Source: Histoplasma ohiense (lineage: Eukaryota; Ascomycota; Eurotiomycetes; Onygenales; Ajellomycetaceae). From it: a stretch of 64,000 nucleotides of DNA. Below are positions 1 to 9,920 of this stretch, piece after piece; the first letter of the stretch is position 1, and every line of letters begins with the position of its first letter. The position numbers and the translations under genes were made by a program. The notes beneath the pieces are model-generated. The model saw only the letters and a program-made list of their open reading frames with translations. It was not told the DNA's origin and ran no database searches. Where the stretch lies: assembly GCA_017607445.1 (NCBI GenBank), contig JAEVHH010000001.1, positions 5,766,001-5,830,000 on the forward strand, written 5' to 3'.

Positions 1-358
1 CGCGACTTCTCAATGGAGTTGATCACCAGCATCCCCAGCGCGGAGCAGATGCCTGGGATCCAGTCGACGAACTTTACGTGGACGAAGCCGCCGTTTCTGG
101 AGCTGCGGGAGAAAGCGGCGGCATCGATGAGGAAGAAGAAGCCGATAGAGAACTGGTTTGGACGGGCAAGAGACGAGTCCCTTCGTTAGCTGGCGGACGA
201 AACAGTAAAGATGAGAGGTATGAGGGGGTCTGAAGGGCTGGTTGAGGAAAGATACGTACCAGAGAGCCGGAAGCGTAGATTCCAGCCGTGCGCGCGTTGG
301 AACTACTTAGCCATCGCGGTTTGGTAAAGCGGAAAAGGCGGCTATCCGAGTCGTCCAT
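1..358 (-). CDS. VPS68: Vps68-like UPF0220 membrane protein, N-terminal part (runs off the left edge)
   Basis: Small multi-spanning endosomal membrane protein. In yeast, Vps68 partners Vps55 and acts in endosome-to-vacuole traffic. The ATG at 356-358 opens exon 1 (260-358, 33 codons), beginning MDDSDSRLFRF and including PRWLSSSNARTAGIYASG. An intron at 153-259 (GTACGT donor, CAG acceptor) leads to exon 2 (1-152), which encodes a hydrophobic first membrane segment (FSIGFFFLIDAAAF) and the family signature VDWIPGICSALGMLVINS. The phase is 0 across the intron. About 83 of the roughly 200 residues usual for the family are present; the rest lies outside the window. The N-terminal signature and the WIPG block make the UPF0220/TMEM50 family assignment firm. 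The yeast-type role is inferred by homology. VPS55 lies 3 kb away on the same strand. Confidence 0.9.
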
Positions 359-955
359 TGCGGAAGGGAAAATATTACAGGATTTCTGATAGTTGACGTA
401 GTCAAGATACAGCGATGGGTAGGTCAATATTTTCAGTTTGTTAAAGAGTGTAAAGGGAAAGATTGGCCACAGTATATAGATCCGCCCTGGTATCTAATTT
501 GAATTTTGGTTCAAGCAGGAAGCCGCTGTTACAACACTGTAGTCTGTAGATGTTTTGTGTTGGATATCTCATTCACTTTGCCCCCAACCGCCGAGCAGCG
601 ACGTCAGAAGGAGCTTTAGTCATGTGATTTGGCGTTTGCAGCGCCAAGATCTGATTCTATATTTATCTAAGATTGCCCAGAGAGCGGCATGAAGATATGC
701 ACAATTTCGTACGCAATAAATCTAAAATGAAATTTCACATCGATCCCTAGGTTACAACTTACAGAGGCTGGGAGTCCTAAATGGTTTTCCAAGTTCCGAG
801 CATCAAGCCCCTAAATACGTTCCAAACCATCCAAAGGGGATCCTATTCTTACATTGCAAAGAGCGTACAAGCAGCGTGCCACACCTCTTCGTAATCTAGT
901 CATTGAAAAGAAGACATGGCTCTTCAAAACGCGGTGTCTCTTTCCGCCATGCATA
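359..955. other. Intergenic: VPS68 upstream / SLD7 downstream region
   Basis: Non-coding stretch between two minus-strand genes. It holds the presumed VPS68 promoter next to 358 and the SLD7 3' region next to 956. I see no convincing ORF, repeat or RNA gene in it. Confidence 0.6.
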
Positions 956-2685
956 CTATGTCTCACAAAACAACCTCAACAACCCATCCACAAGATCCGT
1001 AGCTTTGTCTCTCTCTAAAATCGGCACACTCGCTGCCGTCACTTCATGAGACGCCTTGATTAGTCCATCTTCTCCCACAACCACTGAATTCCCAGCAGCG
1101 GTTGACCCGTTAGGAACGTCCTTCAAATACCGCCTTAGGGCGAACGACGCCGCGCGATACGTAGCATGATACATAGCTTTGAATTCATCGTCATCATCTA
1201 TTTCGGGGGAAGCAGCGGCAGGTATAAAGATAGCTGTTGATGGTCTCGAGTGCGACTGAGATTCCTTCGGAATAATCGCCGGCTTCATCGGGGGAACAAC
1301 TAGGGAATCAGCATCCGCCGTCTCTGTTTGCGAGGATCGTTTCGATTGACCAGTGGCGGGAACTGGATTGCTCGTCCGCGAATTTCGATAGAACCCATAT
1401 AGACGCATGCATGTTAGAATAGTTCGTGTTAATAGTGCCTTGTTTGTGGCTATGATTTCAATGGGAGACGCGGAGGTTAGCTGTGGTTGGGATTTCTGCG
1501 TATCTTGCTGTTGCTGTTGCTGTGGTGGAAGAGTCGCAGGCGTGCTTGTTCGACTCGAGACATTCGCCGTTTGTGGTAGTGCACCGATGTTCGAAGTGGA
1601 ATTGCGTGGTGTAGCAGGTGAAGGTTGCTTGGGTACCTTCATAATCCTGCTGATGGACAGCGTTCGAGGTTTATGTGCAATGACCTTGCTAGATATGGTA
1701 TTATCATTAAAAGAAGACATATCCGAAGACTCCTTCTTAATCTTCATATTTGCAGAATTCGGCAGTTGATGGGCTGCTGCCGCCGCCACTGACGACAACC
1801 TGCGTGACATGAGCTGCGCAACCGCCTCGCCGCCTTTCCGTCGAATCTTTTTATGGTGTTCAGTCGCCGCGTCGAAAATGCTGGCCATCCGCTTCCGTTT
1901 GGGACATGGAGATCGATGTTCGGGGAAGAATTCAGCAAATTGCTCGTTACAGTGATCGTTATTATTGTCATTGTCATTACCGTCGTCATTATAGGCGAAA
2001 GGGCCTGGCTTCGGGGTAAGTGGGGGAGATGGTAAAGCTTCAGCCTTCGTAATGAGTCCCGAACAAAGCATGACAGCGTAAATACGTAATTCCCTTTCCG
2101 GAGTGCTGGCTTCATTGTCATTCGAGGCTCCCAAGTTGTCGTTGGGGAAAGCAGGGGGTGGCAATGTGGGAGATGGTGACCGCTTTGAATGCGGGGAAGG
2201 AAAACAAAGCTCCCCATAAACAAGGATATCCGTCACATCATTGTCAGAGCCACTGGCAGCGCTAGGACATCGTTGCGGTTCTTCAACTGCCAAAAGCATC
2301 CCTGTTGGGCATTGTATCGGCAGCGAGCCATCCAGGACACCGTCCTTGTCCTCGTGCTCATCATAGACACCCCTTAACAGTCTGCATTTCCACCATTCTA
2401 TCATTTCGAAGTCTTTGACGTAAACCTTGAGAGCGGGGCCTAATCGTGCGTAATAAGGAATAAGGGAGGGTTTCACAAAGGCGCGAAGGGAGAGCTGGGC
2501 ATCCTTGCGCAGTGGGCATTGACCCGTCAAAGGTGGTTCGACTAGTAGTGAGATGCCTGGCAGATAAGCGTGGTTAATTTATCAATTCTGTAGAGAGAAA
2601 ATGAAATTTGATTTTGAACATCACACATACCTTTCCCTTGGGATATGTCCCCAACGCCAGTGATTGGACCTGACCAGACCTCCAT
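956..2685 (-). CDS. SLD7: Sld7-like DNA replication initiation regulator
   Basis: Sld7 binds Sld3 and supports Cdc45 loading at replication origins in the nucleus. Exon 1 is 2631-2685 (18 codons plus one base, MEVWSGPITGVG...) and exon 2 is 956-2556; the 74-bp intron at 2557-2630 joins them as GKGISLLVEPP. Product about 551 aa. Two blocks support the family: an N-terminal beta-rich domain starting MEVWSG, and a C-terminal Sld7_C-like block with LLTRTILTCMRLYGF, then DDDEFKAMYHATYRAASFALR and the end DLVDGLLRLFCET. The middle is Ser/Pro-rich and low-complexity, with Asn/Asp and Gln runs. An in-frame ATG at 2736 would add 17 residues; I chose 2685 because fungal homologues, as I recall them, start at the MxVW motif. 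Alternative: another fungal protein sharing only the C-terminal fold, which I think less likely. Confidence 0.75.
1503..1526. repeat. CTG/CAG trinucleotide run in SLD7
   Basis: Imperfect (TTGCTG) repeat on the plus strand. It encodes a stretch of glutamines in the Sld7 middle region on the minus strand. Confidence 0.7.
1947..1993. repeat. GTCATT-type repeat encoding an Asn/Asp run in SLD7
   Basis: Repeated TTATTGTCATT units on the plus strand give the NDDGNDNDNNND run of Sld7 on the minus strand. It is low-complexity coding DNA that is likely to vary in length. Confidence 0.6.
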
Positions 2686-3502
2686 TTGTGGGCAACTGTA
2701 GTATCTTATCGCGTGTCTCACTGCATACGAAGGCAATTGGGTGGAGTTGATTTTATATGAAGCATCATTCCTATGGATAGTTATATCAGTTTATTCCATA
2801 TCTCCCATATATCGGGATGACCCAAAGTCACACAGCTTGTGGACTTTGAAAATTTGTTGAAGTTGACCTAAATAACTTTGCGACATTCGACCGCGACGAG
2901 ATGGAATGACGTTGACTGATGTAGACGCGATATCACGTGGTTACGTAAGCTCACCCAGCCAAGACAGATGTTGACGAGAGGGATTGATATTATACAGTAC
3001 ATATATAAAGTTAAATGCAAACGGACAAATGATCGAGTAATTAGACAATTGTACATAATAAGGCTGCTATGGATGTTTCATGTGAATCCAGGGCAAGGGT
3101 TATTCTGCTGAACCACATCTGGGCGCAGCCCCGAGACAAGTATATTCAAGTTGGTATTAGCATCCATATAACAGCTCGAATATGATCTGCCAGCCTTGCA
3201 ATATAATCTTAGCACCAGGAAGAAAAGTACCGCATGCACACATGCTCGAAGAAAATGACAATAGCAAAGAGAACCAGCAGTAACCAAGACCCTCAGTCAG
3301 AACAATATCATGAGACGCAGGAGACAGAAGAAAAGCGCAAAAATTAAAATAGCCAAATCACCGGCTCCTGGACACGTAGGGCAGATAGGACGTGAAAAGG
3401 TCAATATGGAGGAAGCTAATAATACCGAGACAATAGCGGTAGAACAGGCGGCGGCAACGAGGGGAACCAACAAAAAGTTAGAGTCATGATTCTAATTATT
3501 TC
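2686..3502. other. Intergenic: SLD7 upstream / VPS55 downstream region
   Basis: Non-coding stretch between two minus-strand genes. It includes the presumed SLD7 promoter, with a CACGTG site at 2934-2939 about 250 bp upstream of the chosen start. Short ORFs here match nothing I recognise. Confidence 0.55.
2934..2939. promoter_or_regulatory. CACGTG (E-box) upstream of SLD7
   Basis: Palindromic CACGTG in the context ATCACGTGG. It is a potential bHLH (Cbf1-type) site. A six-base match alone is weak evidence; the position in a presumed promoter is the only support. Confidence 0.3.
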
Positions 3503-4128
3503 TTAGAATTCCTCCTGCTCTTGGAAAAACATCGAGAAACTGATGATGGTGCCGTATATCAACAGACCGCCTAGGATCGACATGACCATCGCGGACATCT
3601 GGATGGCGCCGCTATGTGCCAGGAGAGCTGGGAGAGCTATTATTTGTATTGAAACAAATAAGTTTTCAGTAAGCAGGTGTTTTGCATACAGTCAAGTTTT
3701 TATAGGGGTCAAAGCGGAGGGTGGTTGAGAATGTCTGCCGCTGGAAGCACTCTATGAAGGGAAGTCGTAGATATTAAGGGAAGAAATCGACCCACCAACA
3801 CCCATCACAACCAGGAATCCAGTACACCACCTCCCAAAGTCAACCACAGCGCTCCCCGCGCTCTCCATGAAATCATCTGGGTTGGCACAGCGGCCGCATA
3901 TCCAGTTCGGTAGCGGGGCTATCACATATGTGGCAACGACGAGGAGGGGGAGGAAGTTATGCCACAGAGCGGCGGATAGGATGACGAGGAGGAAGCCGAT
4001 TGCGAGGATCTGTTTGTGATTCGGAAGGGGAGGAGCGGTTAGAGATCTGGAGCTTATCAAATGGAAGTGAGGAGAAGAGGGCGTCGTACGAAAGAGAGGG
4101 ATATGATGGTTTTTAGCCCTGCCGTCAT
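3503..4128 (-). CDS. VPS55: Vps55 vacuolar protein sorting protein (LEPROT family)
   Basis: Vps55 is a four-helix endosomal membrane protein that works with Vps68 in late endosome-to-vacuole sorting. Three exons: 4090-4128, 3796-4009 and 3503-3636, with introns at 4010-4089 and 3637-3794; all phases close. The product is 128 aa, the usual family size. Exon 1 encodes MTAGLKTIISLSF. Exon 2 gives the first helices (ILAIGFLLVILSAALW, LLVVATYVIAPLPNW), the conserved NWICGRCANPDDFM segment and RWCTGFLVVMGV. Exon 3 gives ALPALLAHSG, then MSILGGLLIYGTIISFSMFF and the acidic end QEQEEF. The family assignment is very secure. Its complex partner VPS68 is the next gene but one on the same strand. Confidence 0.95.
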
Positions 4129-5339
4129 GATGTCTGCGAGGATGAGGGTGGGAGGGGGATGCGGGAGGAGGTGGAAGTGGTGGATGATGTCAAACCCGAT
4201 CCAGCTTCAATAAAAGCATTAATGGAGCATCCCACAGCCAGGGGAGGGAATGCGAGTATCGTTAGAAGTAAATAGCGAGCTTCTGGAGCAATATCTAGGT
4301 TGCGGCAGAGAAGGTCAAGTGCGGTTGTTTATACTTTGGGGCGGGCAACTAAGCGCTGGCGGTTGGTACGTACGAAACAGTGGCACTGCTGCTGTATTGT
4401 AAATAACATTTATACAGTACCATAAATATTTACATCTTAATTTTCCATACTCCCACTTCCAATACTATAGGATGGAATGACGACTAGTTAAGGTTAAGGG
4501 CCCTGAGAAAGATGAAATCCAGAGCCCTGATAGGGGTAGAATAGGTAGAATAGCCAAATATGTTATTGACGAAAATTCCCGTAGCTTTAAAATGATGTTT
4601 TACAAAAACACCACAGAAAGGTATTTGTATAGATTCCTGGTTTCTCCAGCTAGTAGAGGAAGATACCTCAAAATATGTATCTATTTCTTAAGACTACATA
4701 GCATGCCTGCAATGAGTTGAACGGGGTTAGATTTGATTTGTTACACGCCTACCAATTTCAAGTTGTGGTCGCGCATATGGCAAGGGCGATTTTTATGTCT
4801 GTGCGATTTCAGTTGCTTGGAAGTAAGACTTCTATTCAAGATCGTAATCGTCCTGCACGGAGAATGCATCTTCTCGGAATTTAGAGGCCAAGGAGGGATG
4901 GCCCTGTAAATTACTTGATTCTCTCCAGAGGGATTGATTGAGAATAGCTTGATTCCGATCATGAGTATATTGGCATAGGAAGGGATGGCCGGAAGTGTCA
5001 AAGGAGGATTGCAAATCGTGCACCCTTCCGATATTAGAAACTCTGGGATTGCTGTGAGAAGAGTTGAAACGAATGCCTAACATGATACTGCTGTTGGAGA
5101 CTTCCGCAGTTTGTCACTTTCCAGAGTTGAGAGACTGTCATCAATTACATAAGCCAATTATTATCGGCCTAACTCGATTTGGACTGAAGCTCTCCAAGTC
5201 CCGCGTCACTTTGGCTCTGCCTGGGAGACATGATTTACTCCCTCCGCTACGCAGCAACATCTAATTACAAGAGGATATCTCTGGTATAGCTGTTTTACTC
5301 CTCTGATACCAATCCATCAGCTGCCAGTATCTATTCGCC
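4129..5339. other. Intergenic: divergent VPS55 / PRE5 promoter region
   Basis: About 1.2 kb between divergently transcribed genes. It has a G-rich stretch next to VPS55, an AT-rich centre (about 4390-4700) and short ORFs at 4741-5264 with no recognisable product. I did not see a good match to the yeast proteasome promoter element (GGTGGCAAA). Confidence 0.55.
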
Positions 5340-6295
5340 ATGTTTAGAAATAACTACGATAACGACTCGGTGACTTTGTAAGTCGCCAGACACCCAACGG
5401 CTATTTACCACCATTCGATAGACCCAATCCACTAACCAGACAATGGATACTACAGTTCACCGCAGGGCCGAATCTTCCAAGTTGAATATGCTCAAGAAGC
5501 CGTAAAGCAGGGCTCAGTAGTCGTCGGAATCGTCAGCAAAACACATGCCGTCCTAGTGGCTCTGAAGGTAGGAAGGGTAATCCAATCAACAAATCACCCT
5601 GGACACCCAGCACTAACCTATACATGTTTGTATCTACATAGCGCAACGCCGAAGAACTCTCCTCCTACCAAAAGAAGATAATCCCCATAGACCAGCACCT
5701 AGGCATTGCCATCGCCGGCCTGGCCTCTGACGCCCGCGTCCTCTCAAACTACATGAAACAGCAATCCCTCGCCTCAAAAATGACCTACGGCAGACCTATC
5801 CCGCTCGAACGCATCGTCAGCCAAGTCGGCGAGCGTGCCCAGACAAACACCCAACTCTACGGCAAACGGCCCTACGGCGTCGGCCTTCTGGTGGCCGGCA
5901 TCGACGACGCGGGCCCCCATCTATACGAATTCCAACCGTCCGGGATGACGCAGGAGATGGTTGCTTGTGCCATTGGGGCACGAAGTCAGATGGCGCGGAC
6001 GTACTTAGAGCGCCACTTGGAAAAATTCAATGATTGTGGGCGGGAGGAGTTGATTCAGCATGGGCTGAGGGCGTTGAAGGAGAGCTTGTCTCAAGATAAG
6101 GAGCTGACGGTTGATAATACGACGGTCGGGATTGTCGGGACTGGGACTGGCGTGGGAAAGGGGAAGGTTGAGGCATTTAGGTTATATGAGGGTTTGGAGG
6201 TTTCTGGGTTTCTAGAGAGTGCGAATACTGACGGGCAACAGGCGGAGGCGGAGGCGGAGGGAGCAGAGGGGCAGTCGATGGAGGTTGATTCATGA
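5340..6295 (+). CDS. PRE5: 20S proteasome alpha-6 subunit (Pre5/PSMA1)
   Basis: Structural alpha-ring subunit of the 20S proteasome; it gates substrate entry and has no catalytic threonine. Exons: 5340-5377, 5456-5567 and 5642-6295, with introns of 78 and 74 bp (ACTAAC branch site at 5431); phases close to give 267 aa. The start reads MFRNNYDNDSVTFSPQGRIF, the hallmark of Pre5/PSMA1, followed by QVEYAQEAVKQGS (the proteasome alpha signature) and THAVLVALKRNAEELSSYQKK. RPYGVGLLVAG and IGARSQMARTYLERHLEKF mark the core. The C-terminus is an acidic Glu/Ala-rich tail ending MEVDS, as in many fungal and animal homologues. It converges with the LOG-family gene 254 bp downstream. Confidence 0.97.
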
Positions 6296-6549
6296 TTCAT
6301 GATGATGATGGATGAGACTGGTTCTTGATTTCTTTTACTTGAATGCGATGTCTATTTTTGATACTCCATGTTTTCCAGTCATGCTCTGTTTATCGGAATA
6401 GATTACGTTTTCTATCACTTCCCCCCTCTACCCCGAAACAACGCCATAAAAATTCAACATTCTAATCTAATAATAATAAAAGAGCGCAAACCGGGGGAAC
6501 GCAAGGAGTCCCCATCACATCTTCCCTTCCCTCATGCCTCAGCTATCCC

Positions 6550-7393
6550 TTAATTGGACGTCCAATTCAGCGAATACCTCTCCTCGCTAAGCCTATACCC
6601 TCTCAACGCCCCCAGAACCTCCTCTACGCTGTGACACTCAACCAGAATCCCCTTGTTCGCATGGCTCACAAACCCAGACTCCACACTCTTCTCCACCCAC
6701 TGCAACAACCCATCCCAATACCCATCAATATTCAGCAGCACAATCCCACAATTGTGAATCCCAAGCTGATTCCACGTAACCATCTCCATCGCCTCCTCCA
6801 GTGTCCCAAATCCGCCCGCAAGAACAACAAAGCCGCTCCCCGGACCCCCCTCAATCACCTTTTGCGCCATCGTTCGCTTGCGCGTATGCATATCCGGCAC
6901 CAGCGTCGTGAGTCCATACTCCGACTCCCCCATCGACGACCCCGCCTCCGCCCCGCCCTGCGCATTGTCATCGCTCATCAGAATAACCCGCTCCGGCGCC
7001 TTTCCCCCATCTCTAGCCGTAAGCGATGTCCGATAGCCGTTCTCGATCTTGACGAGGGCGGTGGGAATCACGCCGTGGACAGCCTTGGGACCCGACAGAG
7101 AGACAAGGGTACGTGCGAGCTCACCCATGATGCCGCCCGTGCCGCCGCCGTAGACGAGGGTGATGTTTTCTTTGTGGAAGATGTGGGCGAGGGCGCGGGC
7201 GGCGGCGAGGTGGGCCGGGGAGTTGCCGCTGTATGCGCCGCAGCTGAAGGATGGCGGTTAGTGTGTCATATACAGAGAGGATTCTGGGGAGATGAAGAGG
7301 GTGATAGATGACGATAAGGTATACTTACAAGACGCAGATTACAGTGGGCTTATCCGCATTGGGCCGTGCAGTGGTGGCCGCAGTTGTAGCCAT
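6550..7393 (-). CDS. LOG-family cytokinin riboside 5'-monophosphate phosphoribohydrolase-like protein
   Basis: LOG proteins cleave nucleoside 5'-monophosphates to free base and ribose 5-phosphate; in plants and some fungi they activate cytokinins. Exon 1 is 7329-7393 and exon 2 is 6550-7243, with an 84-bp intron; the product is 252 aa. The start region reads TVICVFCGAYSGNSP, followed by the nucleotide-binding loop LVYGGGTGGIMGELA. Catalytic elements: MHTRKRTM (Arg 143) and GGFGTLEE with its glutamates at about 171-172. The residue before GGFGT is Ala; the family consensus PGGxGT has Pro there. Old annotations call such proteins lysine decarboxylases, which is misleading. The true substrate is unknown. 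The start was chosen because the N-terminal Rossmann strand follows directly. Confidence 0.88.
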
Positions 7394-7865
7394 GTTGGGC
7401 GAGATATATTTAGCAATTCTCGATATCGATACGAGCTTGTGCCTTTACGCGTCGCGAGTGGATGGATATGCGAATAGTTCTTCTGTTCTTCTCAAAACTC
7501 AAAACCCGGTATCTATGAACTACGAGAACCTGAGTTAAGTAAAGGGTGCCGATGGTGAGTGTAGGGAGAAGTAAGTATAGAGGGGCAAATTCCCAACCGG
7601 TTTCAAGCGGGAACACGGAAGTTCGTCGCGGACGTGCGCCGCGGCGGATAGCTAAAATTATTCTCCTGAAACGGACATATTGCAGTAAATGCTAATGTAC
7701 TTTACAACTTGGCCAACAATATTGGTGTGTCCCTCCGTATGCGCCATAAGTTGCTAACTCCTTTTATCTCCTCCCCCCCCCACATGTACCCCACAATTTG
7801 AGTGTATCGAAAAATAAAATTAGAACACAGCCAATCGTCAAGTGCAAATATCCAATCCATAGTAA
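7394..7865. other. Intergenic: LOG-gene upstream / MED6 downstream region
   Basis: Presumed promoter of the minus-strand LOG gene and 3' region of MED6. A C9 run lies near 7773. I see nothing else. Confidence 0.5.
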
Positions 7866-9212
7866 TCATGAAACACCAGCACCAGGCCCCGTGGCCGAAG
7901 AAACCACCGCAGTCGATAATATCTTACTCTTCCTCCTCTTAGTCCTCTCCTTCATCCCACCCGGCGTAGTAGGACTCTTCTCCCCTCCTTTCCCCGTCTT
8001 CCCTGCCCCAATCGTAGCCGGATCTGTCTTAATAGCTGATAGTGCTGTTATTGTTCCGGTTGCCGCTGGTGTGCCCGGTTTGCTCATACTGCCTCCTACA
8101 CCAGTAGATGGAGCAGGAGTGGGAGCTTTGGATGCCTTGCTATTCACAGGCTGGCGCATTCCTACAACCAGCGGCTCCGTGGATGTTTTCCCGATGATGA
8201 AAGACCCTGGCTCACCCAGTAAAGGCGCGTCGTCCATGTATTCATCGCCGTAGCGGGAGAGGAGGTTGAAGGCTTCGATGAGGCTGCGGGAATCTTGCAT
8301 TGTAGAGGATGATGAGGTTAGGGGAGATACGGACGTAGAGGCGGATGGCCGCTCTGCTGTTGATGATAGGGCGCTTGCGTCCTTGGATTGTAAGAGGGAG
8401 TCGGGCATGGGAGTGTCGGCGACGCTCTGCTGGTCGGATTGTTGCACACCTGGGCGCGATGATTCGAGGGCTTTAGGAACGGGCGGCATGTACGTGTGGC
8501 CGTATGAAGGGGAGAAGATGGGTAACGGGGACGCGGCAGAGAGGGCTTTTGTCAGGGATGTGACTGTTGACAGCTGCGGAGTTAGGTGTTGTTAGTACTA
8601 TCGCGTATAAGGAGAAGATAGATACGATAGCTTTTCCGTAGTTGAATGCATACTATCCGACTTCCCACAATCTTCAACACCGACGGTGCCATATACACCG
8701 AATCCCCCACGACAAAATATGTTGCGAGAATCTGAATCTCATCATCACCACCCGCAGGCCCTGATCCCAGCCCCGCCCGCTTCTTTCGCATTTGTTTCCG
8801 GATCACCCACACATTCGACGGCTCCTGCTGAACCCGTTGCTGTTGAATCCCGCCCGCCGCCGCAGCCTCCTGCAACGGATCATGCACGACCATGAACTCC
8901 AACCCTTGCATGCCCTTCAGTCGGCCCTCAAAGGCCTCGCGCGTCTCGAGGAAGTGGCGGAAATTCTCATTATAGGAGGCTTGGACGGCGAGGGAGGCAT
9001 TGTTTGAAGTTTTGTCGAAGAAGGGCGATTCAGCGAAGTAGAAGAGGACTGTTTGGCATATTAGTCTTTAGCGCCCCAGTTTTTAGAGATACAGCGACCT
9101 GGATATGTATATACCCACTGTTGTTTGAATGGAGGTAGCCGCCCATCATCTGTACATGTTGCGGAGATCGCCAGGTGATTTCCTCCAGTGGGACTTCAGG
9201 CTGCGCGGCCAT
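7866..9212 (-). CDS. MED6: Mediator complex subunit 6
   Basis: Head-module subunit of Mediator, which bridges activators and RNA polymerase II in the nucleus. Exons: 9119-9212, 8654-9048 and 7866-8573, with introns of 70 and 80 bp; phases close to give 398 aa. Exon 1 carries LEEITWRSPQHVQMM and ends in HSNN; exon 2 continues ILFYFAESPFFD, the Med6 signature, then LEFMVVHDP, NVWVIRKQMRKKR and ILATYFVVGDSVYMAPSV. After the conserved head, exon 3 begins LSTVTSLTKALSAASPLPIF. The last ~170 residues are Ser/Thr/Pro-rich and end in a basic patch (KERTKRRKSK), as in other filamentous fungi. Assignment is secure. Confidence 0.95.
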
Positions 9213-9920
9213 GGTGAGGGTGACATGGGGATTTTAAAGAGGAGAAGTGAGGGGAGAGCTGGAAAACTAGAATATATCGAGTAGAGCCATGGAACGGGCT
9301 GACAATTGTTTCTCGCTCATCGAATCCAAAATCCATGCACGATAGTTCCGGTTAGTTAGTGACTAGTGTATCAAATTTCGTCATCTCCGTGTTCAGGAAA
9401 ATTACATCCAGATCTACATGATCCACATGCTATTTCTTCGGCCCAAAGTGGAATAACCAAAAGTAAAAAAATAGAACGCTATGCATAGAGTGAAGAGTCA
9501 TATCAGGAGCTCTTTGATGATAAGGCCAGACGTTGGGGCAAGGGATATTATTTGTGCGGCAATTGTAAAGAAGTAATCACTGAAGCGGCTTAGAAGGAGA
9601 AGATGAACGCCCACCCAGCCATCGCCAGCACAAATGTAAATAGAAAAGAACAAAATCAATAAATCGGCCCACGCCTGCTCTACGTGTACGGCGTGTCTTA
9701 AACTGCCTCCGCCAACACCTTGTCGAAGTGATATTCGACCTAGCGAGAATCACGACTTGTGCGAGTATCCATTCCGTTTCGATATTATTTCAGAAATTCA
9801 TCAAATAAAAAACAAGTGAAGGAAAGAGAATAACAAATCAAGAGAGAAAAAATACATCGTTGACCCCTTCAAAACTGCGATCAAGTCAGCCCCGGCAGAT
9901 CAGCCCCTAACCCCCCGGCT
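9213..9920. other. Intergenic: MED6 upstream / RdRP downstream region
   Basis: About 0.7 kb between two minus-strand genes. It includes the MED6 promoter and the polymerase 3' region with an A-rich stretch around 9780-9860. I see no ORF or RNA gene. Confidence 0.5.

Noticed and set aside
1407..1769. Plus-strand ORF of 120 codons
   Set aside because: Exactly antisense to SLD7; its Cys run comes from the CAG repeat.
4741..5264. Small ORFs between VPS55 and PRE5
   Set aside because: Overlapping on both strands, no recognisable domain, located in a divergent promoter region.
6631..7311. Plus-strand ORF of 226 codons
   Set aside because: Antisense to the LOG gene; Pro/Arg/His-rich composition typical of a shadow frame.
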